NCBI GenBank assembly: GCA_028293125.1
Contig: JAQGPJ010000095.1
Coordinates: forward strand, 1-40,613
DNA length: 40,613 bases
From: Verrucomicrobiales bacterium
GTDB lineage: Bacteria > Verrucomicrobiota > Verrucomicrobiia > Verrucomicrobiales > V1-33
Reading direction: 5' to 3'
Shown here: piece after piece, positions 8,806 to 19,572 of the stretch
Numbering within the stretch: the stretch's first letter is position 1
Layout: every line of letters begins with the position of its first letter
Notes under the pieces: model-generated
Seen by the model: the letters and a program-made list of their open reading frames with translations, nothing else
Told to the model about the DNA's origin: nothing
The model's database searches: none
Program-made: the position numbers and the translations under genes

Positions 8806-9231
8806 ATGACTTTTCCCCGTTCGGCCCACGACATCACCCTTGGTCTGGTCTATTTCGCCCGCATGCTGGACAAAATCCGGCTGCTGAAGCGCGGCGAACT
8901 GCCGGCGGACTATCTGGAGATGATTGCCCAGGGCTTTGATGGACGCATCTGCCGGTTCCTTTATGTCGATTATGAAGCCGTCCGCCAGCGTGAAGCTGAG
9001 GACGGCACGGATGAGGAAATCCTGGAGTGGTGCTTTGCCCATGGCCGCCGCCCCACGGAGGAGGAGATTCTGGTCTGGAACAAATACGCCGTGAAATTCG
9101 GGTGGCGGGATGAGGACACCGGCGCCACCGGGCGGCTGAAGGGTTTTATGGAGCGGTCCGGCTTCGGCCACCGGGACGACATCGTGACCTTTTTCGACTA
9201 CTACGATCTCGACGAGGGCCGGCGGCCCTGA
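8806..9231 (+). CDS. DUF5069 domain protein (141 aa)
   Basis: This is a small soluble cytoplasmic protein that I assign to DUF5069, a family common in Verrucomicrobia. The pattern fits: an N-terminal PRSAHDITLGLVYFARMLDK segment, then GELPADYLEMI, GFDGRICRFLYVDYE, EILEWCFAHGR, EEEILVWNKYAVK, GWRDED and a C-terminal DIVTFFDYYDLDEGR. The function is unknown. The ATG at 8806 lies 58 bases from the divergent DUF1553 start at 8747, so both promoters must fit in this short gap. No signal peptide or membrane segment is present. Confidence 0.88.
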   Translation: MTFPRSAHDITLGLVYFARMLDKIRLLKRGELPADYLEMIAQGFDGRICRFLYVDYEAVRQREAEDGTDEEILEWCFAHGRRPTEEEILVWNKYAVKFGWRDEDTGATGRLKGFMERSGFGHRDDIVTFFDYYDLDEGRRP

Positions 9232-9356
9232 TGTGTCCACAGCAAGGCTTTGCAGGGGCGGGGGATCTGTCTTTTTCTCCGATACGCTTTTACGGTTATA
9301 CCAATGCGGATGGCTTGGAGGCTTGACCACAGGCGGACGACGGGCACACTCGTGGC

Positions 9357-10907
9357 ATGAACACCCGTTTGCCCCGCCCCGCCTGGGTATTGGCGCTCCT
9401 GACCGCCTCCGCGCCATTATCAACGGCTGTCCGGGCGGACACGCAGCCATTTGATCTTGGCGGCGGTGTGCGGCTGGAGGTGGAGCGCATTGCCCAAGGA
9501 CAGTTCACCATGGGATCACCGGAATCCGAAACGGGCCGGAATCCTGATGAGAAAGCGCATCCGGTAACCCTGAGCCGGGATTTTTATCTGGGCCGCACAC
9601 CGGTGACGGTGGCGCAGTGGCAGTGGTTCGCCACGGAGACCGGCCACCGCAGCGAGGCTGAACACGGCGTCAGCGGCGGATACGGATGGAACGGCACCGC
9701 TTTGGAGCAGCGTGCCGGCTTCACGTGGAAAAATCCGGGATTTGCCCAGAGTCCGGACCATCCGGTGGTGATGGTGACCTGGGAGGACGCGCGGCAGTTC
9801 ATGAAATGGCTGGGCGGAAAGACAGGCTGGACCTTCGATTTTCCCAGCGAGGCGCAGTGGGAGTATGCCTGCCGCGCGGGCACTGCCACCGCCTGGTGGG
9901 CCGGGGAGGATGCCACCGCCGCCGGCCCCTCCCTGTGGTCCAAAGAGTCGTCAGAAAACCAGACCCATCCTGCGGCCACCCTGCCGGCCAATCCCTGGCG
10001 GCTGCATATCTCCGGCCATGTGTGGGAATGGTGCGCCGACTGGTATGGCCCCTATGACGGGCTGCCGGAGATGGATCCCCTGCAGAAAACTCCTCCCTCG
10101 TCGGACAAACCCCGCCGGGTGCTGCGGGGAGGTTCGTGGCTGCGGCCCCTCAAGGACACACGCTCCGCTGCCCGCTACCGCAATGACCCCCGCAGCCGGA
10201 ATGCGGACAATGGCTTTCGTGTGATGTCCTATGGCCCGGCCGCCGCCGCCACCGCCGGCGGCAGCGGTCCGCCCCCCATTGAGCCGCTGGGAAACGGGAC
10301 CGCCCCGACTGCGGAGACGGTGGATCCGGGTGATCTCCAGCCGGATCCGGCGGCGGAGAACCCGCACTCCGGCCAGTCCAAAACCACCTCCAGCGGCTCC
10401 GCCTTCTGGGTGAGGGTCCTGCCATGGGGGGTCGGGGCTCTGGCGGTGCTGTGGCTGCTGCGCCGGATGGCCCGGGGACCCGCAGATCCACTCCCTCCCC
10501 GTCTGCCCCGCAATGAACGCCGGCCCCCGCCCCCGCCCCCGCTGAACGGTCCGCTCGATCTAACCCCCGGCGCTTTTCTGGCCCGTCCCGTGGATGATGG
10601 CTTCTGGCTGAATGCCGGCTACGCCGCCGGCACCTGGCTGAACCTCGCCTGGCAGGATGAGCGGGGACAGCCCCGCGAGCGCCGGGTGTGCTATGAACCG
10701 GGAGACGACGGGCATTTCGTCTATACCGGAGCCCCGGCGGACCGGATTCAGATCCGCCCGGACGATGGGGGTGCCGAGGGAGGCATTCCGCCGCTGCCTT
10801 TGTCCTCCCCGCCGCCAATCGGCCCGCCCCCTTTGGATCCGGGCTCCGATCCCTCGTGGCAGCAGCCCGGCGGAGGCGGTCGCGGGCGCTTGCCGTCCGC
10901 CTATTAG
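9357..10907 (+). CDS. SUMF1/FGE-fold protein with membrane anchor and C-terminal domain
   Basis: The ATG at 9357 starts a signal peptide (residues 1-27, cut near AVRA-DT). Residues 32-293 form a SUMF1 (formylglycine-generating-enzyme-like) domain: GQFTMGSPESE, DFYLGRTPVTVAQW, HPVVMVTWEDA, FPSEAQWEYACRAGT, GHVWEWCADWYG, RVLRGGSW and a final NGFRV. The two active-site cysteines that true sulfatase-activating enzymes have after GGS(F/W) are absent: here it reads WLRPLKDTRSAARYR. It is therefore probably not a formylglycine generator. A Pro/Gly-rich linker, one membrane helix (about 350-369) and a Pro-rich cytoplasmic tail enclose a small domain of about 70 residues (399-468: LTPGAFLARPV, GTWLNLAWQD, HFVYTGAPADRIQIRP). 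It is followed closely by the double glycosyltransferase gene and may be co-transcribed with it. The substrate is unknown. Confidence 0.88.
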   Translation: MNTRLPRPAWVLALLTASAPLSTAVRADTQPFDLGGGVRLEVERIAQGQFTMGSPESETGRNPDEKAHPVTLSRDFYLGRTPVTVAQWQWFATETGHRSEAEHGVSGGYGWNGTALEQRAGFTWKNPGFAQSPDHPVVMVTWEDARQFMKWLGGKTGWTFDFPSEAQWEYACRAGTATAWWAGEDATAAGPSLWSKESSENQTHPAATLPANPWRLHISGHVWEWCADWYGPYDGLPEMDPLQKTPPSSDKPRRVLRGGSWLRPLKDTRSAARYRNDPRSRNADNGFRVMSYGPAAAATAGGSGPPPIEPLGNGTAPTAETVDPGDLQPDPAAENPHSGQSKTTSSGSAFWVRVLPWGVGALAVLWLLRRMARGPADPLPPRLPRNERRPPPPPPLNGPLDLTPGAFLARPVDDGFWLNAGYAAGTWLNLAWQDERGQPRERRVCYEPGDDGHFVYTGAPADRIQIRPDDGGAEGGIPPLPLSSPPPIGPPPLDPGSDPSWQQPGGGGRGRLPSAY

Positions 10908-10951
10908 CCTGATGGAATCACAACCCCAGATTGGCTCCGGTGACCGGCTTC

Positions 10952-13729
10952 ATGCATGGGGGAGGCTTCATCGCCACCTCTTCCTCCCTCCGCGCGCATC
11001 CGTGGCTGGCCAGCCGCACGGAACGCAGCCTGCGGGCCGTGGGCCTGTCCGCGAAGGCCATCGGCGCCGGGCCGGAGACGGACTGGATCCCGTGGGCGGT
11101 GTCGTCCGGGGCATGCCCGGACAGCCTGACAGTGATCCGGGCAGGGGCGTGGTTTCCACAGCCCCGGAGCGCCGCCGGGCCGGAGCCCAGCGCCACCGGA
11201 CGGCCGGTGGTGGCCTTCGGACTGAGCCAGTGCGGTCAGGATTCGCCATGGCGGACACTCCGGCGGCGGTCCGGCGGAGATCTGTCCGGCCATGCCACCA
11301 GGCTGCCGGCCTTGGACTTCCCGCCGGTGTTGGCGCTGGACCGGAGGGCCTGTGAAGCCCTGCGCGCCGGCATGGCCTGGGACTGGCTGCTGCGGGAGGC
11401 CCGGATCGTGCATCTTTCCACCCTGGATGTGCTGGAGGACGACGGACTGCGCGTCTGCCAAGCGGTCACCAGTCTGCAGTATGGCGGAGCGGAGCGCTTG
11501 GCGCTGGACCTTCACCGGGAACTGCGGCGCACCGGCACCGCCGCCCGGCTGCTGGTCCTGGGCAGACCGGGACGCAGCGCCTTTCCATGGCCGGAGGACT
11601 GCCTGGATCTGTCGGAAACCCCCGCGTATCCCGGCAACCGCGCCGTGGCGGTGAACGCGGCCACCGTCCAGTTCGGAGCCGATGTGTTGCACGCCCATCT
11701 GCTGGGCCCCGCCGAAATCAAAGCCCTGCGGCCCGACACCCCTCCCGTGGTGCTGACCCTGCACAACACCTGCGGCGGATGGCCGGCGGGCTTGGCCTCC
11801 CTGGGGAAAAACGACGTGGCCCTGCTGGCCGCCTGCTCCCTGGGAGTGGAGGAGGAGGCCCGCCGCCTGCTGCCCGCCCTGCCCGTCCGCACTGCATGGA
11901 ACGGGATTGACCTCCGGCAGTTCCAGCCCACCCCACAGCGGGCAGCGGCGGCGGTGGCCTTCCGCTCCGCCGTCTGCGGGTTGCCGGAAAACGGGCTGCT
12001 GCTGCTCACCCTTGCCAATCCGCGGCCTCAAAAACGGCTGGACCGCCTGCCGGCGGTGCTGGCGGCCTTGAAACGGCGCTGCCCGGACCGCCCCGTCAGG
12101 CTGCTGCTGGCCGGAGAGCCGGCGGCCTTCAATGCGGAAGCCGCCGCCTGCGTGGCGGCGGTGCGGCAGGCGGCCGGGGAGCACGGAGTGGAGGGGGAGA
12201 TCATTTTTCACGGCCCCTCGGCGGACCCCGCCACCCTGCTGGCGGCGGCGGATGTCCTGATTTCCACCGCGGCCCACGAAGGTCTGAGCCTGGCGCACCT
12301 GGAGGCCTTGGCCATGGGGGTGCCGGTGGTGGCGCTGGAGGCCGGCGGCACCGGCGAGGTGGCCGCCGCCGTGAAGTCCGGCGCCTTCACCCGGCTGCCG
12401 CAGCAGGCCGGTCCTGATGAACTGGCCGCCGCCGTGCTGACCGCCTCCGCCACGCGTGTCTCCGGGCGGGAAGCGGTCCGCCGCTGCTTTTCCTTGGAAA
12501 CCATGGCGCGGCGGTATCAGAGGCTTTACCGGACCGCCTTGATGGCTCCGGCCCGGACTGGGAAAACCATTTGGCTGATCACCAACAACTTCTCCACTGG
12601 CGGAGCCCAGTCCAGCGCCCGGCGGCTGCTGGCCTGGTGGCATGGGACACGCGGCTTTCCTGTCCGCGCGGCGGTGCTGCAGGAGGAGTCCGGAGAGCCC
12701 ACTCCCGGACGGACCGCTTTGGAGGAGGCCGGCATTCCCGTGCTGGTGCTGCCGGCGATCGGTCCCCGCGAAGCCGCCGAAACGCTGGAGCCCCTCTGGG
12801 CGGAACTCGCCGCGGATCCGCCCAGGGCGGTGCTGCTGTGGAATGCCGTCACCTCCTGCAAGCGGATGATCGCCGACGCCCTGCCGCACACAGCGGTTTT
12901 CGACATCAGCCCCGGCGGAATGTTCTTTGAGGCGCTGCATCCCTCCTTCGCCCGCCTGCGGCCCGATCTGCCCGCCCTGACGCCCGCAGCCTACGGAGCC
13001 CAGCTGGCCGGTGCGGTGGTCAAATACACCCGCGAGCAGGCACAGGCGGAGGCTGCGCTGGGATGCATGGTGAGCGTGATTCCCAACGGTGTGCCGCTGC
13101 CGGAGGCACCGGTGCCCTTCCGCCCCCACCCGTCCCCGCTCATTTTTGGCACCGCGGCCCGGCTGCACCCGCAGAAGCGGCTGGAGGATTTGCTGGAAGC
13201 CTTCCGCTTGGCCCTGCCCTCCCTTCCCCCCTGTGAGTTGCACATCGCCGGCGGGGTGGACGGCGGGGAAAGCGACTATGCCGGGGCTCTGCAGGCCGGG
13301 TCACTGGATTTGCCGGTCCACTGGCCGGGGGAAACCCTGCCGGTTTCCCGTTTCCACGCGGCGCTGGACGTTTTTGTGATGATTTCCGAGCCCGCCGGCT
13401 GTCCGAATGCCTCGCTGGAGGCCCTTGCCGCCGGCCTGCCGGTCATTGCCACCGATTATGGGGGCGTCTCCGAGCAGGTCATTGATGGACAAACCGGGCT
13501 GCTAGTTCCCCACCGTGATCCCGCCGCCCTGGCCTCAGCCCTGATCCGCATGGCCTCGGATCCGGATTTGCGCCGCCGCTGTGCGGAGGGAGCGCGGAGG
13601 CATGCGGTCCGGCATTTCACCATGGCGCGGATGGGAGAAGGTTATGAGCGCCTGATTCCGCCCGGCTTTGGAGACATGCAGGGAGGCAGTGACCCAATGG
13701 AGGTTTTGAAAAGGGAAAAACAGGCGTGA
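10952..13729 (+). CDS. Double GT4 (GT-B) glycosyltransferase with an extra N-terminal region
   Basis: The frame is open from 10913; the ATG at 10952 is preferred over the TTG at 10931. It encodes about 925 residues. Residues 1-165 match no family I know (low similarity expected; contains WLASRTERSL and GRPVVAFGLSQCG). The first GT4 unit is about residues 167-527: SLQYGGAERLALDLH, LHNTCGGWPA, WNGIDL, and HEGLSLAHLEAL with an E-x7-E donor site. The second GT4 unit is about 539-900: NNFSTGGAQSSARRL, IPNGVPLPE, AARLHPQKRLEDLLEAF, and SEPAGCPNASLEALAAGLP, where the two glutamates are separated by nine residues. Such enzymes transfer sugars from activated donors in the cytoplasm; tandem units could add two sugars or make a repeating link. 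There is no membrane helix. It lies 44 bases after the SUMF1-fold gene, probably in the same operon. Confidence 0.9.
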   Translation: MHGGGFIATSSSLRAHPWLASRTERSLRAVGLSAKAIGAGPETDWIPWAVSSGACPDSLTVIRAGAWFPQPRSAAGPEPSATGRPVVAFGLSQCGQDSPWRTLRRRSGGDLSGHATRLPALDFPPVLALDRRACEALRAGMAWDWLLREARIVHLSTLDVLEDDGLRVCQAVTSLQYGGAERLALDLHRELRRTGTAARLLVLGRPGRSAFPWPEDCLDLSETPAYPGNRAVAVNAATVQFGADVLHAHLLGPAEIKALRPDTPPVVLTLHNTCGGWPAGLASLGKNDVALLAACSLGVEEEARRLLPALPVRTAWNGIDLRQFQPTPQRAAAAVAFRSAVCGLPENGLLLLTLANPRPQKRLDRLPAVLAALKRRCPDRPVRLLLAGEPAAFNAEAAACVAAVRQAAGEHGVEGEIIFHGPSADPATLLAAADVLISTAAHEGLSLAHLEALAMGVPVVALEAGGTGEVAAAVKSGAFTRLPQQAGPDELAAAVLTASATRVSGREAVRRCFSLETMARRYQRLYRTALMAPARTGKTIWLITNNFSTGGAQSSARRLLAWWHGTRGFPVRAAVLQEESGEPTPGRTALEEAGIPVLVLPAIGPREAAETLEPLWAELAADPPRAVLLWNAVTSCKRMIADALPHTAVFDISPGGMFFEALHPSFARLRPDLPALTPAAYGAQLAGAVVKYTREQAQAEAALGCMVSVIPNGVPLPEAPVPFRPHPSPLIFGTAARLHPQKRLEDLLEAFRLALPSLPPCELHIAGGVDGGESDYAGALQAGSLDLPVHWPGETLPVSRFHAALDVFVMISEPAGCPNASLEALAAGLPVIATDYGGVSEQVIDGQTGLLVPHRDPAALASALIRMASDPDLRRRCAEGARRHAVRHFTMARMGEGYERLIPPGFGDMQGGSDPMEVLKREKQA

Positions 13730-13734
13730 TGTCC

Positions 13735-13741
13735 AAGGAGG
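13735..13741 (+). promoter_or_regulatory. Strong Shine-Dalgarno AAGGAGG deciding the start at 13750
   Basis: AAGGAGG is followed by an 8-base spacer and ATG at 13750. Most genes in this window lack such a site, so it supports the 88-residue frame as translated and favours 13750 over the ATG at 13729 that overlaps the preceding stop. Confidence 0.6.
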
Positions 13742-13749
13742 ATGTTTAC

Positions 13750-14016
13750 ATGACGCTGCCTGTGGCCGTGGATCATCTCCGCAGCAGTCCTGTCCACCGG
13801 ATCCGGCTGGCCATTCCTGAAGCGGCGGACAGGGAGTCCATGGACTGGAACTCGTCCCTGCCGTTTCCGTCACTATTGATGATGCCGGTTTCTCCCGCCG
13901 AATTATCAAAAATTATTTCTCTTTCCCATGGATCCCGGCATAGCTTTTGCCCCTCAATATTTGACCGCAAAACTTCGCCTGATGAAAAATATCATTCATT
14001 GATCCAATTATGCTGA
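13750..14016 (+). CDS. Hypothetical protein (88 aa)
   Basis: The function is unknown. The start at 13750 is favoured by an AAGGAGG site 8 bases upstream; an alternative ATG at 13729 overlaps the stop of the glycosyltransferase gene as TGATG. The sequence (MTLPVAVDHLRSS, RIRLAIPEAADRES, LLMMPVSPAELSKIISL) has no recognised domain and no clear membrane segment. Its stop overlaps the next start by seven bases, which suggests translational coupling to the following small gene. Base composition falls towards its end. It may be a lineage-specific protein; a chance frame cannot be excluded. Confidence 0.45.
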   Translation: MTLPVAVDHLRSSPVHRIRLAIPEAADRESMDWNSSLPFPSLLMMPVSPAELSKIISLSHGSRHSFCPSIFDRKTSPDEKYHSLIQLC

Positions 14017-14282
14017 CTTTTTTGAAAAATTTGGTGAAAGGCAGCTCTCCACGTCCGGCGGAGCCACAGGAGGACCGTGCCACCCGTGCGGCCAGGCTGA
14101 AAGCGGTGCTGACTGCCGAACTGAGCCAAACTCAGGTGGATGGACGCCCCGTGACTCATCGCAGACTGGAATCCCTGATACGGGCCACCGGTGCCGGCAA
14201 ACGGGAGACCGTCCAGCTGCTGCGTGAAATCGGAGCCCGTCCCTCCCGGCGGCGCGGATCGGAGCTTTGGACCATGGAATGA
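14010..14282 (+). CDS. Small basic protein, possibly helix-turn-helix-like (90 aa)
   Basis: The function is unknown. It starts at ATG 14010, overlapping the preceding gene by seven bases. After a hydrophobic/basic start (MLTFLKNLVKGSSPRP) come three predicted helices: RATRAARLKAVLTAEL, THRRLESLIRATG and RETVQLLREIG. It ends with SELWTME. The spacing of the last two helices resembles a small winged or helix-turn-helix unit (THRRLESLIRATGAGKRETV), which would fit nucleic-acid binding, but this is inference. No family was identified. An AT-rich spacer follows. Confidence 0.55.
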   Translation: MLTFLKNLVKGSSPRPAEPQEDRATRAARLKAVLTAELSQTQVDGRPVTHRRLESLIRATGAGKRETVQLLREIGARPSRRRGSELWTME

Positions 14283-14499
14283 AACCGGAATTCTTAATAT
14301 TACAGGCATTCCAGCGTTTTCAGATGCATTGAATAAATAAATAAATTTAACTCATTAATTAAAAATTAAATAAATTCGTAAAATAGCCATCCGAAGCATC
14401 AAAAACCGGTTCCGGTGTCTTCCCGTCCCGGGCATGAAAGGGAAAATGGCCTAAAATTCCGACAACATCCGGTGACATTGGAACGTAACAGTTTTTGCT
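14283..14499. other. AT-rich spacer
   Basis: No gene is seen. Positions about 14,330-14,390 are almost purely A and T (TAAATAAATAAATTT and ATTAAAAATTAAATAAAT), in sharp contrast to the GC-rich neighbourhood. It is suited to a promoter or an upstream AT element for the gene at 14500; no single -10/-35 pair stands out. Confidence 0.5.
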
Positions 14500-14751
14500 A
14501 TGTTCCTTCAGACCGACTCCCACACTTATGTGCCTGTGAATTCGATCAGAAAAATCGGATCAGGGCAGTCTCCGGATGACCTCAGCATCACACTCACGGA
14601 CGGCTCCATTTTGGCCGTGCCCGCCGACTGGGCTTCCAGCGTGATCAGCCAGATCGGGGCCCTTATCAAAAGCGCCAGTTCCCCAGCCCCCATGGAGGTG
14701 CGGAACTCCCCGGTGACCTCGCTCTCCTTTGGAGTCCACCGCCACCGATGA
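14500..14751 (+). CDS. Hypothetical protein (83 aa)
   Basis: A small frame of unknown function starts at ATG 14500. The N-terminal 55 residues look like a compact beta-rich unit: FLQTDSHTYVPVNSIRKIG, then DLSITLTDGSILAVPADWAS, then a helix SVISQIGALIKSA. The pattern (a residue-sensing start, a strand pair with a DG turn, a terminal helix) loosely recalls small LytTR-like or regulatory modules, but it is too short to assign. The tail SLSFGVHRHR is basic. It follows an AT-rich spacer that may hold its promoter. Confidence 0.5.
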   Translation: MFLQTDSHTYVPVNSIRKIGSGQSPDDLSITLTDGSILAVPADWASSVISQIGALIKSASSPAPMEVRNSPVTSLSFGVHRHR

Positions 14752-14979
14752 TGTCCATTCGGGCATATGACTTTAATCCGGCATTTGGGTTTCCAGCTTT
14801 TTGAAATAAAAAAGCCGACTCAAAATCTTGGCCGCCATCCGCGCCCAAACCGGCATCTGTTTAATTCTATTCGTCATCAGCGCTGGCAAGTGGTTCATTT
14901 TCAACGGTTTTTCTGTTTTGGCGTTTTCGCGGTCGGGAATTCCCTGTAACCGCAAAACCCCATTGGCGTAATCAAATGC

Positions 14980-15372
14980 ATGACCATTTCCACTCCTCCC
15001 CCTTCTGAATTTTTCCGGCGCAGTTCCGGACCGGGAAGTTTCCAGACCAGCACCCGGTTCAATCCGGGGAAACTGCAGGAGCCATGGAGCGTTGATGACT
15101 GGGGCCTGCCTCCCCATCACGAGGCATTTTCCGACACTCATGAGCCCCTGCACCGTGGCAGGATTTCCAGCCTGCCCTCCCACGGAAAGTCAGCTTCGGG
15201 TTCCGATTTTTGGGCGGAGGCAGGTATCGCCGTCGGCCTGATGCTCTGTGGCTGGGGGCTTTTGCTGCACTTTTGCTTGGGCGGATGGATTCTGACGGCC
15301 ATGCTGGTCTCGGGAGCCATCTCCATGGCCATCGGTCTAAACGGGCTGCGCAAAAAATCCGGGAAGCGTTGA
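14980..15372 (+). CDS. Hypothetical membrane protein with two C-terminal helices (130 aa)
   Basis: The function is unknown. The first 75 residues are polar and low in complexity (S, P, H and R rich; STRFNPGKLQEPWSVDDWG). Two adjacent hydrophobic helices follow: AGIAVGLMLCGWGLLLHFCL (about 80-99) and WILTAMLVSGAISMAIGLNG (about 102-121), with a basic end RKKSGKR. A helical hairpin anchored in the inner membrane with a cytoplasmic N-terminal tail is the likely topology. The ATG at 14980 is the first in frame. It is the last of four small unknown genes in a row on this strand. Confidence 0.6.
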   Translation: MTISTPPPSEFFRRSSGPGSFQTSTRFNPGKLQEPWSVDDWGLPPHHEAFSDTHEPLHRGRISSLPSHGKSASGSDFWAEAGIAVGLMLCGWGLLLHFCLGGWILTAMLVSGAISMAIGLNGLRKKSGKR

Positions 15373-15601
15373 TTGTTACTGCGGGAACGGAAATGCGTCG
15401 CCGGATATTCAGGATTTCTTAATTTAAATTACCGGCGTCCATAGCGACGGAAAATTTCGCACTGCCTCCGGAGTACCGTGCCGCGTCAGCTGGTAACCGG
15501 GATCAGGATCATCCAAATACCGACCCGGACGCAACTTGACCGGCCCTGTCGGCACCCGCTGAAAATGAAAACTGAAAACTTGAATACGCCCCGAAGCGGA
15601 T

Positions 15602-16378
<777 letters not shown>

Positions 16379-16409
16379 GGTCGTGGGAGGTGAAATCGGA
16401 AAGAGGTTT

Positions 16410-18374
<1,965 letters not shown>

Positions 18375-18444
18375 GGCTCGGAGAATGGGGAAAAGATTCG
18401 GGTTCGGACTCGGACTCGGCTTGGGACAGGTCAAATGGTGTCAG

Positions 18445-19146
18445 TCAGGACTTGAGGCCGGAGAGGATGGCCAGCGGAATGGAGACATTTCCTGCAAAAA
18501 CCCCCCAGGCGAAAATCAGGGACGCCACGTGGATGGGCCGGCGCAGCCGCGGAGTGGCCAGGCCAAGGGTTTGGAACACACTGGCGAAGCCATGGCTGAG
18601 ATGACTGCACAGAAGGAACATGCCCAGGATGTAGAAGGCTGAGACATACCACACGCGGAAGCCGTCGATCATCATGTTGTAAACATTGTGCGATCCGTCC
18701 GGCAGCCAGTAGCGGCTCACGGCGGGGTCGTAGTAGCCGTTGGTCCGGGTGATGGTGAAGTGCATCAGGTGGTAAATGATGAACACCAGAATCGTCACCC
18801 CGCTCCAGATCATGATCACCGAAGCTTTGGTGGCCTTCCGTGTCCCGTCCAAGGCGTATTTCTGTTTGCGCGCCGTCCGGTTTTCGCGGGTCAGCTGGAT
18901 GGTGAACACGATGTGCGCCGCCACCATGGCCAGCAGGCCCAGACGCACCACCCAGAGCAGCAGGCCCAGGTCATGCAGTTTTTTCGCGTAGGTGTTGATC
19001 GTGTCCGGTCCCAGGAAAATCTGAAGGTTTCCCAGCAGGTGGCCAAGGATGAATCCCATCAGTCCAAGGCCGGTGACGGCGACTATGATTTTTTTCCCGA
19101 TGGAGGAATGGTAGAAACGGCACAGGGACTGGACGATGGGAGACAT
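18445..19146 (-). CDS. sdhC: Succinate dehydrogenase cytochrome b subunit SdhC (type B)
   Basis: This is the membrane anchor of complex II, carrying quinone and heme b sites. The 233 residues hold five hydrophobic helices, as in the single-anchor type-B enzymes with two hemes. Candidate heme ligands are His36, His78, His126 (or 129) and His182 (or 185), spaced as in that family. The N-terminus FYHSSIGKKIIVAVTGLGL is typical. No separate SdhD is present or needed. It is the first gene of the sdhCAB operon, with sdhA starting 70 bases downstream. About 260 bases of non-coding DNA separate it from the upstream tRNA gene, where its promoter must lie or which may be read through. Confidence 0.96.
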   Translation of the reverse strand: MSPIVQSLCRFYHSSIGKKIIVAVTGLGLMGFILGHLLGNLQIFLGPDTINTYAKKLHDLGLLLWVVRLGLLAMVAAHIVFTIQLTRENRTARKQKYALDGTRKATKASVIMIWSGVTILVFIIYHLMHFTITRTNGYYDPAVSRYWLPDGSHNVYNMMIDGFRVWYVSAFYILGMFLLCSHLSHGFASVFQTLGLATPRLRRPIHVASLIFAWGVFAGNVSIPLAILSGLKS

Positions 19147-19409
19147 GGCTGAGGCTTATCTAAAATTGCCCCCCGCGAATGCAAGAGGATGAAACCAGCC
19201 TCCGCACATCCTTTTCCGCCGGGCAGTGCAATTTCGAACCGCAGGATGATACGCGGCGCACCAGCGGCCGGATGGGGAACTGACTCCGTTTTCCATCCTG
19301 AGGAGCCCGGCACGGCTCTTCCGTCTTTGCAAAAAGCTGTTTTGATTCCCACTCCCGCCGCTTCCGGGGAAAACCATCTCCTTGGACCTGCTGACTGGAA
19401 AAAGGGAGG

Positions 19410-19482
19410 TGGCCCGAGACGGATTTGAACCGCCGACACGTGGATTTTCAATCCACTGCTCTACCAACTGAGCTATCGGGCC
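19410..19482 (-). tRNA. tRNA-Phe (anticodon GAA)
   Basis: On the minus strand the cloverleaf is complete: acceptor GGCCCGA pairs with TCGGGCC, the D-arm is GCTCAGTTGGTAGAGC, and the anticodon stem GTGGA/TCCAC encloses the loop TTGAAAA with GAA. The T-arm is GGCGG-TTCAAAT-CCGTC. The discriminator is A and the following bases are CCT, so the 3' CCA is not encoded. It lies upstream of sdhC on the same strand. Confidence 0.97.
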
Positions 19483-19543
19483 TGAGTAACCGTCCTGCGG
19501 AGCGGTGGTTTCCGGTGAAACACTGTCCTGCGGTCGGGCGGTT

Positions 19544-19572
19544 GCTATAAGCGCCCCTTTGCGGACCGGCAA
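19544..19572 (-). promoter_or_regulatory. Sigma-70-type promoter of tRNA-Phe
   Basis: On the minus strand TTGCCG (19567-19572) and TATAGC (19544-19549) are separated by exactly 17 bases, close to the -35/-10 consensus. The -10 lies about 60 bases upstream of the mature tRNA 5' end, leaving room for a short leader removed by RNase P. Confidence 0.6.

Noticed and set aside
9357-10907. Functional sulfatase-maturation enzyme
   Set aside because: The active-site cysteines are missing and no sulfatase gene is in the window; only the SUMF1 fold can be supported.
10904-13243. Open frame of 779 codons on the minus strand
   Set aside because: It is antisense to the double glycosyltransferase; composition is dominated by Gly, Gln, Arg and His without domain motifs.
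15424-15555. Minus-strand frame of 43 codons from a GTG (LRPGRYLDDPDPGYQLTRHG)
   Set aside because: It looks somewhat protein-like and lies just downstream of sdhB, but it has no ribosome site, no ATG and no recognisable family, so it is not listed as a gene.
19410-19482. tRNA-Phe as an integration site for a genomic island
   Set aside because: No integrase and no direct repeat of the tRNA 3' end was found; the accessory-looking region lies on the 5' side of the tRNA, not the usual side.
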